Source of the DNA: Candidatus Ruthturnera sp.
Lineage (GTDB): Bacteria; Pseudomonadota; Gammaproteobacteria; PS1; Pseudothioglobaceae
Length of the DNA: 5,575 nt
NCBI GenBank assembly: GCA_018648985.1
Contig: JABGOT010000087.1
Coordinates: forward strand, 1-5,575
Reading direction: 5' to 3'
Part shown: in pieces, positions 1 through 5,556 of the stretch
Numbering within the stretch: position 1 is the first letter of the stretch
How the letters are laid out: each line of letters begins with the position of its first letter
Program-made: the position numbers and the translations under genes
Notes under the pieces: generated by a model
Seen by the model: the letters and a program-made list of their open reading frames with translations, nothing else
What the model was told of the DNA's origin: nothing
The model's database searches: none

Positions 1-236
1 ACAAAACCATCGAGGGCAAATTTGTGTGCATTCTCAAGGTCTTTGGCGTTGCGACGCTTGAGGTTTTCCATCTCTGCTTGGCTACGAAGCACCTTGTCCC
101 AGTTGTCTTTAGCGGATTGTTGCGCTTCTTCTAATTGCGCTTGTAAGTCACCTTCCTGATTATCGCCTGGTGCTTGTTCAACGCTTTTATTTTCTACTTT
201 TTCAACGCTTTCTTCTTGTGCTTTCTTTTTTGTCAT
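1..236 (-). CDS. grpE: GrpE, nucleotide exchange factor of DnaK (N-terminal part, truncated by window edge)
   Basis: The minus strand from 236 to the window edge encodes 78 codons plus two bases of a GrpE protein; the C-terminal part lies outside. The start MTKKKAQEES is followed by a hydrophilic, charged tail to about residue 30. A coiled-coil stretch follows (LQAQLEEAQQSAKDNWDKVL), then the family-typical run around residues 52-77 (SQAEMENLKRRNAKDLENAHKFALDGF in shorter pieces: AEMENLKRR and NAHKFAL). GrpE is a cytoplasmic homodimer that makes DnaK release ADP and client protein in the Hsp70 cycle. The gene is transcribed away from nadK, as in E. coli, and a heat-shock-type promoter lies just upstream. 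The ribosome binding site is weak (a GAG some 10-15 bases before the ATG). The family call is secure; completeness cannot be judged. Confidence 0.95.
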   Translation of the reverse strand, partial: MTKKKAQEESVEKVENKSVEQAPGDNQEGDLQAQLEEAQQSAKDNWDKVLRSQAEMENLKRRNAKDLENAHKFALDGF

Positions 237-259
237 TTTAATGCTCAACTCATGTATAT

Positions 260-289
260 TTGTATTCGTTATATAGGGGCTATTTTAAA
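260..289 (+). promoter_or_regulatory. Tentative promoter region of nadK-recN
   Basis: nadK must be transcribed from within or near the 77-bp spacer. The best pair I can see is TTGTAT (260-265) with TTTAAA (284-289) at an 18-base spacing; both are weak matches to sigma-70 elements. There is no clear Shine-Dalgarno sequence before the nadK ATG at 314, and the next AT-rich bases offer several other possible -10 hexamers. The region overlaps the grpE heat-shock promoter on the opposite strand. Low confidence in the exact elements. Confidence 0.25.
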
Positions 290-298
290 TAAATCAAC
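271..298 (-). promoter_or_regulatory. Sigma-32-like (heat-shock) promoter of grpE
   Basis: Read on the minus strand, GTTGATT (298-292) is separated by 12 bases from CCCCTATAT (279-271). The known sigma-32 consensus is CTTGAAA, 11-16 bases, CCCCATNT. The -10 match, with its run of four C in AT-rich DNA, is striking; the -35 keeps the TTGA core. Transcription would start near 264, leaving a leader of about 28 bases before the grpE ATG at 236. Heat-shock control of grpE is well established in E. coli. The site is a sequence match; its use here is inferred. Confidence 0.72.
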
Positions 299-313
299 AG
301 CAATAAATTAACT

Positions 314-1132
314 ATGTTTAATACCATTGGCATCATTACTAAACCAAACGACCCAGTCAGCGAAGGAAAGGCTGAAGAGCTCAGCGCGTTTCTTGAACAA
401 CAAGGCGTGGGCGTGGTGCTTGAGTCAGAGCAAATTGCTGAGCAAGCTGATTTGATTATTGTGGTGGGTGGCGATGGCTCTTTGCTGAATACTGCGCGCT
501 CTTTTGTGGATAACAATATTCCGATTTTGGGTATTAACTTAGGCCATCTTGGGTTTTTGGCCGATGTTTCGGTGGACAATATGTTGGGTCTTGTTACTGA
601 GGTGCTTAATGGTGATTTCACCAAAGAAGAGCGCTGCTTGTTGTCGTGTCAAATTGAAGAAGACGGAAATGTGTTAGACCAACACTTGGCTTTAAACGAT
701 GTGGTTGTTCACCGTAAAGAAACCTTAAAAATGATCGAATTCGATGTGTTCATCGATGATAAATTTGTGAACAATCAACGCGCTGATGGCTTGATTGTGA
801 CTACACCAACGGGATCCACTGCTTATGCATTATCAAGTGGTGGCCCGATTATGCACCCAGGTGTAAATGCGATTGGCCTGGTGTCAATTTGCCCGCACAC
901 AATGAGTCATCGCCCGTTGTTAATACCGGGCGGTAGCGAAGTAGTAGTACGTGTAAAAGATTCTGACGAAGGGGCAACGGTGAGTTTTGACGGGCAAACT
1001 TCAGTGGCAATTGCCACTGGGCAAGATATTCGTGTGCGTCAACATGGTAGTTTTATTCATCTATTGCATCCGCAGAATTACGATTATTTTGAGATTATTC
1101 GCTCAAAGCTACACTGGGGTACTAAGCTTTAA
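314..1132 (+). CDS. nadK: NAD kinase
   Basis: Encodes a 272-residue ATP-dependent NAD kinase, which phosphorylates NAD+ to NADP+ in the cytoplasm and so supplies the cell's NADP(H) pool. The hallmarks are in order. An N-terminal Rossmann-like beta strand (TIGIITKPND) comes first, then GGDGS at residues 52-56 (the catalytic/nucleotide-binding motif) and GHLGFL at 77-82. LND at 127-129 carries the conserved Asn-Asp of the NAD site, and DGLIVTTPTGSTAY starts at residue 158, leading into SSGGPIMHP (174-182). SHRPL is at 198-202, DGQ at 226-228, and the family-typical SKLHWG tail at 264-269. The length is slightly below the E. coli enzyme (292), mostly from a shorter N-terminus, which is normal for the family. 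The ATG is chosen because homology begins at once, although no ribosome binding site is evident. It lies divergent from grpE and 19 bp before recN, likely in one operon. Confidence 0.96.
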   Translation: MFNTIGIITKPNDPVSEGKAEELSAFLEQQGVGVVLESEQIAEQADLIIVVGGDGSLLNTARSFVDNNIPILGINLGHLGFLADVSVDNMLGLVTEVLNGDFTKEERCLLSCQIEEDGNVLDQHLALNDVVVHRKETLKMIEFDVFIDDKFVNNQRADGLIVTTPTGSTAYALSSGGPIMHPGVNAIGLVSICPHTMSHRPLLIPGGSEVVVRVKDSDEGATVSFDGQTSVAIATGQDIRVRQHGSFIHLLHPQNYDYFEIIRSKLHWGTKL

Positions 1133-1151
1133 GTAGTGCGTAATATCGACT

Positions 1152-2813
1152 ATGTTATCTCAGCTATCGGTTAAAAATCTTGCAGTTGTTGAAAAATTAG
1201 ACTTGGAGTTTTCTCCAGGTATGTCTACGGTAACTGGCGAAACCGGCGCAGGAAAATCAATCTTATTACAAGCACTTAGTTTGTCATTGGGCAGGCGTGG
1301 TGATTCTACTTTGGTACGTCATGGTAAAGACAAGGCAGAAGTCAGCGCAGTATTTGATGTGACCAATCATCAAAAAATACAAAACTACCTAGAAGAACAG
1401 TCACTAGAAGATGAAGGTGAGTGTGTTTTGCGCCGTATTATTAGCAGTGATGGCCGATCAAAAGCATTTGTTAATGGCGTGAATGTGCCATTGTCAGTAT
1501 TAAAAAATGTGGGCGAGTTGTTGATTGATATGCATGGTCAAAACGAGCATCAGTTGTTATTGCGCCCTGATCAACAGCGAGAGTTGCTAGATGCTTATGC
1601 GCAAAGTAGTGAGGCCTGTGCTCAACTCAATACAATCGTTGCCGAGTATAACGCTATAAGTAATCAGATTGATGAGTTGAGTAGTAATCAAGATTTAAAA
1701 CAACAGCAGCAAACTTTATTGCAACACCAATTGCAAGAATTAGAAAGCGCTGAACTTACTCAAGAGGAGCTAGATAGCATTGAGAGCGATTTTAAAACCA
1801 GTGCAAATGCAGCCAGCTTGATTGAAAAAGCCTCTGCCATTCTCGGCCAGCTTGAACAAGAGCAAGGCGTTAATGAGCAACTGAATAGTTTGAGTTATGA
1901 GCTGGGCTTGGCCGCAGAAACAGACGAGAAGTTGGCACCAATCTCGGCATTATTGTCTAGCGCACAAGTCCAAACTCAAGAAAGCGTTTATGAGCTAACT
2001 AATTATTTGTCTAGTTTGTCAGTAGATGATCAAACAACAGAAGAGCTAGAAGCAAGGTTGAGCGAATTACACGATTTATCACGCAAGCATAATTGCCAGA
2101 TTACTGAGTTAATTACCGCTAGAGAAGGGGTTGCTTCGGAGTTAGAATCCATCGGCGGTGCTGGCGCATCACTGGATGGCTTTCAACAGCAAAAAGACCA
2201 GCTGACTCAACAGTATCAAACACAAGCTAAGCGCCTAAGCAAAATACGCACTGAAAAAGCCACACAGTTATCAAGCGCAGTGACACAAGCCATGCAAGTA
2301 TTAGGCATGCCGGGCAGTGAGGTTAAAGTCGATCTACCAAGTAAAGCAACCGGCGTTCATTACAACGGCAATGAAGGCGTTGATTTTTTAGTAAAAACCA
2401 ATATGGGCAGTGATTTTAAAGCTTTGAAAAAAGTTGCCTCTGGCGGTGAGCTCTCACGTATATCTTTAGCGATTTCGGTGGTCAGTAGTGACAGTGAATA
2501 CACCCCAACCCTAATTTTTGACGAGGTCGATGTCGGCATTAGTGGTGCGGTGGCCGAGGTGGTGGGGCAAAAACTAAAGCAGTTGAGCGAGCATTATCAG
2601 ATAATTTGTATTACTCATTTGGCACAAGTGGCTAGTTTTGGGCATCAGCACTTGCGTGTGAGCAAAGCCCAGCAAGACGATGGCGCACAAACAACCGTTG
2701 AACAGCTATCGACTGATGAGCGTATTAGTGAGGTTGCACGTATTCTAGGTGGTGCAACTATTACTGATAAGGCACGCACAGCAGCCGAAGAGATGATTGA
2801 AAAAAGCGCGTAA
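1152..2813 (+). CDS. recN: DNA repair protein RecN (SMC-like ATPase)
   Basis: Encodes a full-length RecN of 553 residues, the same length as the E. coli protein. RecN is an SMC-related ATPase that acts with RecA in recombinational repair of double-strand breaks. The N-terminal head has Walker A GETGAGKS (residues 29-36) and MHGQNEHQ (127-134, the Q-loop region). Residues about 150-375 are rich in Gln, Glu, Leu and Ser and form the antiparallel coiled coil. The C-terminal head has the ABC signature VASGGELSR (428-436), Walker B LIFDEVDVG (454-462, with Asp457-Glu458) and the switch His489 in ITHLAQVAS. No key residue is missing. It starts 19 bp after nadK with no visible Shine-Dalgarno sequence, so translation may depend on readthrough from nadK. 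I see no LexA box (CTGT-N8-ACAG type) nearby, unlike the SOS-controlled E. coli gene. A hairpin terminator follows directly. Confidence 0.97.
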   Translation: MLSQLSVKNLAVVEKLDLEFSPGMSTVTGETGAGKSILLQALSLSLGRRGDSTLVRHGKDKAEVSAVFDVTNHQKIQNYLEEQSLEDEGECVLRRIISSDGRSKAFVNGVNVPLSVLKNVGELLIDMHGQNEHQLLLRPDQQRELLDAYAQSSEACAQLNTIVAEYNAISNQIDELSSNQDLKQQQQTLLQHQLQELESAELTQEELDSIESDFKTSANAASLIEKASAILGQLEQEQGVNEQLNSLSYELGLAAETDEKLAPISALLSSAQVQTQESVYELTNYLSSLSVDDQTTEELEARLSELHDLSRKHNCQITELITAREGVASELESIGGAGASLDGFQQQKDQLTQQYQTQAKRLSKIRTEKATQLSSAVTQAMQVLGMPGSEVKVDLPSKATGVHYNGNEGVDFLVKTNMGSDFKALKKVASGGELSRISLAISVVSSDSEYTPTLIFDEVDVGISGAVAEVVGQKLKQLSEHYQIICITHLAQVASFGHQHLRVSKAQQDDGAQTTVEQLSTDERISEVARILGGATITDKARTAAEEMIEKSA

Positions 2814-2814
2814 T

Positions 2815-2846
2815 AAAAAAGCCGCTCAAATATAAGCGGCTTTTTT
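2815..2846. terminator. Bidirectional intrinsic terminator between recN and sqr
   Basis: GCCGCT (2821-2826) pairs perfectly with AGCGGC (2835-2840) around an 8-base loop. Six A precede the stem (2815-2820) and six T follow it (2841-2846), so each strand gives a GC-rich hairpin with a U tract and the A/T runs can extend the stem. It starts two bases after the recN stop codon and ends nine bases from the sqr stop, in a 41-bp convergent spacer. It very probably terminates both transcripts. Confidence 0.9.
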
Positions 2847-2854
2847 AGTTTTGA

Positions 2855-4141
2855 CTATTTTTTCTTTAAGCGCTCGATTCCCAACATCTTAAAGATGTAT
2901 TTTTGATAAGCTGGTTCTGAATTACCTGTTTTCATATTACGAATAAAGAACTTCTCAAAGGCGATTTTAGCAAGGTGCATCATTTTACCTTTTTTGGCCC
3001 AAGTAACATTTCTTGGTGGAATTTGAGGCATGGCCACAAACGCTGCACCGGTATCGCCCATGTCAGCAATACAAACCGCATTCCAAGTTGGGATATTGGA
3101 TGGTGACTTTCCAGCAATCATTTCTTCGATATTATGCACAGCGGCAGTCACCATGGATTCAATCATGTAGCCGGTTTTTGGCGTGCCACACATCACTGGT
3201 GTTGGCTCAACCGGCGGGATAGCGATATTCACACCGAGTGAGAAAATATTGTCTTTAACCGGTGATTGTTGATAATCATTGATCATCACAAAACCCCGTG
3301 GATTAACATATCCCGCATCAACATCAGCAAGCTTGGCTACTGCATCTACACCTTTAAAAGCTGGCAACATCATCGTGTGTTTGGTGGCAACTTTATGGGT
3401 TTTAATGGCGACGCCTTCGCTGTCTACTTCTTCAACGGTTACGGTGTCTGCAGTGATCGAAGCAACTTTTGAATTGGTAATCCATTTAATATGACGCTGT
3501 CTGAATTCTGACTCTAATAGGCCTTTTGAGTCGCCAACACCACCGAGGCCAAGATGGCCAATATACGGCTCAGCGGTGACAAAAGTCATCGGACACTTGT
3601 CACGAATGCCGCGTTTTTTAAGGTCGGTGTCCATAATACAAGCAAATTCATAAGCTGGGCCAAAGCACGAGGCGCCTTGCACTGCGCCAACCACAATCGG
3701 GCCGCCGCCATTATTACAGAATGCTTCCCATTCATTAGAGGCAACTTTGGCATGTGCTGTTGTACAGATTGAAACACTGTGCCCATCAGGTCCAAGGCCA
3801 TCTACTTCATCAAAAGCCAGTTTAGGGCCAGTGGCCAAAACTAGGTAATCATAATCTACCACTTGATCACCAACCATGACTTGATTGTCGTTCGGCTTTA
3901 TTTCAGTGGCTTCGCCAACAATTAAGTTAATATCCTTACGCTTAAGACGTGGTGCCAGCTCGAAACTAATGTCATCTTCAGAACGCCAGCCAACCGCTAC
4001 CCATGGGTTAGAAGGGATAAAGTTAAAATCAGGGTTGTTAGAAATTACCGTAACTTTATGGTCTTTCCCTAGTGTTTTTTTAGCATCATAGGCAAAAGGT
4101 AATCCGCCCGTACTTGCGCCAATAACGACAATATGTGCCAT
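2855..4141 (-). CDS. sqr: Sulfide:quinone oxidoreductase
   Basis: Encodes a 428-residue flavoprotein that oxidises sulfide to polysulfide/sulfur and reduces membrane quinone. The FAD-binding start is VVIGASTGG (residues 5-13), ATGPKLAF lies at 103-110, and a second FAD-contact strand (NIFSLGV) at 298-304. The three cysteines known from the A. ferrooxidans enzyme (Cys128, Cys160, Cys356) correspond to Cys126 in SICTTAHA, Cys159 in GASCFGPAYE and Cys357 in WNAVCIADMGD. The conserved His130 and His196 (YIGHLG) are also present. These separate it from flavocytochrome c sulfide dehydrogenase and NADH dehydrogenase II relatives. The basic, hydrophobic C-terminus (about 385-428) fits the amphipathic helices that anchor SQR to the membrane surface. 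No signal peptide is seen. An in-frame ATG nine codons upstream (4168) is rejected because a strong ribosome binding site (GAGGAGAGAAT) directly precedes the ATG at 4141. The gene stands alone: it converges on recN and diverges from atpI. Confidence 0.94.
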   Translation of the reverse strand: MAHIVVIGASTGGLPFAYDAKKTLGKDHKVTVISNNPDFNFIPSNPWVAVGWRSEDDISFELAPRLKRKDINLIVGEATEIKPNDNQVMVGDQVVDYDYLVLATGPKLAFDEVDGLGPDGHSVSICTTAHAKVASNEWEAFCNNGGGPIVVGAVQGASCFGPAYEFACIMDTDLKKRGIRDKCPMTFVTAEPYIGHLGLGGVGDSKGLLESEFRQRHIKWITNSKVASITADTVTVEEVDSEGVAIKTHKVATKHTMMLPAFKGVDAVAKLADVDAGYVNPRGFVMINDYQQSPVKDNIFSLGVNIAIPPVEPTPVMCGTPKTGYMIESMVTAAVHNIEEMIAGKSPSNIPTWNAVCIADMGDTGAAFVAMPQIPPRNVTWAKKGKMMHLAKIAFEKFFIRNMKTGNSEPAYQKYIFKMLGIERLKKK

Positions 4142-4144
4142 ATT

Positions 4145-4152
4145 CTCTCCTC
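4145..4152 (-). promoter_or_regulatory. Strong ribosome binding site that fixes the sqr start
   Basis: On the minus strand GAGGAGAG lies three bases before the ATG at 4141, with the GGAG core at about seven bases. It would fall inside the coding sequence if the upstream ATG at 4168 were used, which argues for the shorter protein beginning MAHIVVIGAS. That start also places the FAD-binding strand at the very N-terminus, as in known SQRs. Confidence 0.85.
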
Positions 4153-4176
4153 GGTTAGTTTGTTTCAAAATAAGCC

Positions 4177-4205
4177 ATTATTTATAGAGTTGGTGTTGTT
4201 GTCAA
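4177..4205 (-). promoter_or_regulatory. Sigma-70-like promoter of sqr
   Basis: On the minus strand a perfect -35 TTGACA (4205-4200) is followed after 17 bases by AATAAT (4182-4177), five of six matches to TATAAT. Transcription would begin near 4170, giving a leader of about 29 bases before the ATG at 4141. An overlapping TATAAA at 4186-4181 has only a 13-base spacing and is less likely. No obvious inverted-repeat operator overlaps the elements, which suggests a strong, perhaps constitutive, promoter (inference). Confidence 0.7.
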
Positions 4206-4248
4206 GTGTATAAGAATATCGTTACTTATTAATACTAGGCAATAAAAC

Positions 4249-4265
4249 AAATTTTTCAGAAAAAA
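4249..4265 (+). promoter_or_regulatory. UP-like AT-rich element upstream of the atp promoter
   Basis: AAATTTTTCAGAAAAAA occupies about -56 to -40 relative to the predicted atp start near 4305. This is the register and A-tract/T-tract pattern of the element bound by the RNA polymerase alpha subunits (consensus AAAWWTWTTTTNNAAA). It could make up for the weak -35. It also contains a short palindrome, TTTTTC-A-GAAAAA (4252-4264), which could instead be a protein site. Plausible, not proven. Confidence 0.4.
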
Positions 4266-4269
4266 CGGC

Positions 4270-4298
4270 TTTAATTTTTATTATCAAGACGGTATAAT
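4270..4298 (+). promoter_or_regulatory. Promoter of the ATP synthase operon
   Basis: A perfect -10 TATAAT lies at 4293-4298. At the ideal 17-base spacing the -35 position holds TTTAAT (4270-4275), only three of six matches to TTGACA. Initiation near 4305 would leave a leader of about 32 bases before the atpI ATG at 4337. This is the only good -10 facing the operon in the 195-bp spacer between sqr and atpI. Confidence 0.65.
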
Positions 4299-4336
4299 TC
4301 ACAATTTTGTGGGTTTGTAATGTTGAGGTTTTGGCG

Positions 4337-4675
4337 ATGAAAAGTAAGCTGCCAAAGATTCAATTAACGGTCATTGTATTGACCATCGCTTATTTTTCCA
4401 CATTAGGTACGGGGGTTTCTGCGGCCTATGGGGGGGTAACTAGCCTGATGAATACATGGCTAGTTAATCGGCATACAAACAAACAAAAGGCAACGACAAT
4501 GAGCGTCCAAGCAAGTGTTGGGATGATGGCATACAGCGTGATAATGCGTATGACAATGGTAGTTGGTTTAACTTTAGTGGGACATTTTCACTTAGGGTTA
4601 AATTCAAAAGCACTCATTATTGGTTTAATTTTAGGATTAATTGGTTTTTTAATGGATAAGGTTTTACAAAGATAA
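4337..4675 (+). CDS. atpI: ATP synthase subunit I (AtpI)
   Basis: Encodes a 112-residue, four-helix inner-membrane protein, the first gene of the atp operon. Hydrophobic segments run at about residues 9-29, 32-45, 60-82 and 91-107. The second begins with the family-typical YGG (31-33) and ends in a basic loop (NRHTNKQK, 44-51). AtpI is not part of the mature F1Fo enzyme; it has been linked to c-ring assembly and possibly Mg2+ supply. The identity rests on topology, the YGG-LMNT pattern and position directly before atpB, because this family is poorly conserved. The ATG at 4337 is chosen because GAGG (4325-4328) sits eight bases upstream. A TTG at 4307 would add ten residues, but it lies at the predicted transcription start. 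The stop overlaps the atpB start by one base (TAATG). A run of seven G (4430-4436) spans the conserved YGG. Confidence 0.85.
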   Translation: MKSKLPKIQLTVIVLTIAYFSTLGTGVSAAYGGVTSLMNTWLVNRHTNKQKATTMSVQASVGMMAYSVIMRMTMVVGLTLVGHFHLGLNSKALIIGLILGLIGFLMDKVLQR

Positions 4676-5532
4676 TGGCATCAGAAAACGGACTTATTGC
4701 TTCTGGCGACTATATTAAGCATCACTTGCAAAACTTGACGTATGGTCAAAACCCAGACTCGGGCGTTTGGGAATTGGCACATACTGCGCAAGAAGCTAAA
4801 GACATGGGTTTCATGGCATTCCATTTAGACACGCTTGGCGTTTCATTTGTTTTAGGTGCGTTTTTCTTATTCTTCTTTTATCGTATTGGTCAAAAGATGA
4901 CCGCTGACACCCCTTCTGGCACTCAAAATTTTATTGAGAGTATTATCGAATTTATTGATGAAAATGTTCGCGGTTCATTTAATGGCAAAAATCCAATGGT
5001 TGCACCGCTGGCACTCACGACTTTTATCTGGATTGTACTAATGAACACGATGGACTTAGTGCCAGTTGATTGGTTGCCGTATCTTGCGCAGCAAATTGGC
5101 GTTTTCTTTGGTGCAGATCCACACCATGTATTCTTTAAAGTGGTGCCAACCACAGACCCAAATGCAACCTTTGGTATGTCGATTGGTATTTTCTTTCTTA
5201 TTCTTTATTACAGCATCAAAGAAAAAGGCGCTGGCGGTTTTGCAGGCGAGCTTTTGTTTCACCCGTTTGGCAAAATGATGTTGCCGTTTAACTTGTTTTT
5301 AGAAGGTGTAAACCTGATTGCTAAGCCGGTTTCTTTGGCCTTGCGTTTATTTGGTAATATGTATGCTGGTGAGATGATCTTCATCTTGATCGCCTTATTA
5401 CCGTTTTGGATCCAGTGGAGTTTATCATTGCCATGGGCAATTTTCCACATCTTAATCGTATTACTACAAGCCTTTATCTTTATGACTTTGGTAATTGTGT
5501 ATATGGATATGGCTCATCAGAAAGAGCATTAA
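4675..5532 (+). CDS. atpB: F1Fo ATP synthase subunit a
   Basis: Encodes the 285-residue membrane subunit a, which forms the two proton half-channels against the c-ring. From memory it is very similar to the E. coli subunit a (271 residues), including the N-terminal MASEN and the C-terminal QAFIFM-L-IVY run. The essential Arg is Arg224 in SLALRLFGNMYAGE (E. coli Arg210), followed at the same spacing by Glu233 (Glu219). His258 in AIFHIL and Gln265 match E. coli His245 and Gln252. Other conserved stretches are APLALT (110-115), LMNTMDLVP (122-130) and FLEGVNLIAKPVS (208-220). The extra length lies mainly in the N-terminal region (about 25-50) and the loop at 131-157. No cleavable signal peptide is apparent. 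The start overlaps the atpI stop, so translation is probably coupled. atpE follows after 24 bases. Confidence 0.97.
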   Translation: MASENGLIASGDYIKHHLQNLTYGQNPDSGVWELAHTAQEAKDMGFMAFHLDTLGVSFVLGAFFLFFFYRIGQKMTADTPSGTQNFIESIIEFIDENVRGSFNGKNPMVAPLALTTFIWIVLMNTMDLVPVDWLPYLAQQIGVFFGADPHHVFFKVVPTTDPNATFGMSIGIFFLILYYSIKEKGAGGFAGELLFHPFGKMMLPFNLFLEGVNLIAKPVSLALRLFGNMYAGEMIFILIALLPFWIQWSLSLPWAIFHILIVLLQAFIFMTLVIVYMDMAHQKEH

Positions 5533-5545
5533 TTTTTTTATAAAT

Positions 5546-5550
5546 AGGAG
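5546..5550 (+). promoter_or_regulatory. Ribosome binding site of atpE
   Basis: AGGAG lies six bases before the ATG at 5557, the strongest Shine-Dalgarno match in the atp operon shown here. The c subunit is needed in many copies per complex, so a strong site fits known biology; the link is inferred. Confidence 0.8.
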
Positions 5551-5556
5551 TAAGAA

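Noticed and set aside
280..624. Minus-strand reading frame of 114 codons over the grpE/nadK spacer and 5' nadK
   Set aside because: It is antisense to a clear NAD kinase reading frame, has no recognisable protein features, and its translation is rich in Ser, Thr and Pro as expected from an antisense shadow.
3267..3287. FNR-like TTGATAATCATTGATCA motif
   Set aside because: It does not fit TTGAT-N4-ATCAA, lies deep inside sqr, and the bases are accounted for by the codons for VMINDYQQ.
3013..4091. Several short plus-strand frames opposite sqr
   Set aside because: They are antisense to a conserved SQR gene with complete motifs, and none has a convincing ribosome binding site or recognisable domain.
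4142..4168. Longer SQR starting at the upstream ATG (4168)
   Set aside because: The nine added residues precede the usual FAD-binding N-terminus, and the strong ribosome binding site lies inside this extension, so the ATG at 4141 is the better start.
4206..4292. Possible small RNA, riboswitch or terminator in the sqr/atpI spacer
   Set aside because: Apart from the promoter elements and the short TTTTTC-A-GAAAAA palindrome I find no stable GC-containing hairpin or conserved RNA pattern.
4307..4336. Longer AtpI from a TTG at 4307
   Set aside because: The codon sits at the predicted transcription start with no ribosome binding site, while the ATG at 4337 has GAGG eight bases upstream and gives a normal AtpI N-terminus.
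4923..5450. Short frames on both strands inside atpB
   Set aside because: They are out of frame or antisense to a strongly conserved subunit a sequence.
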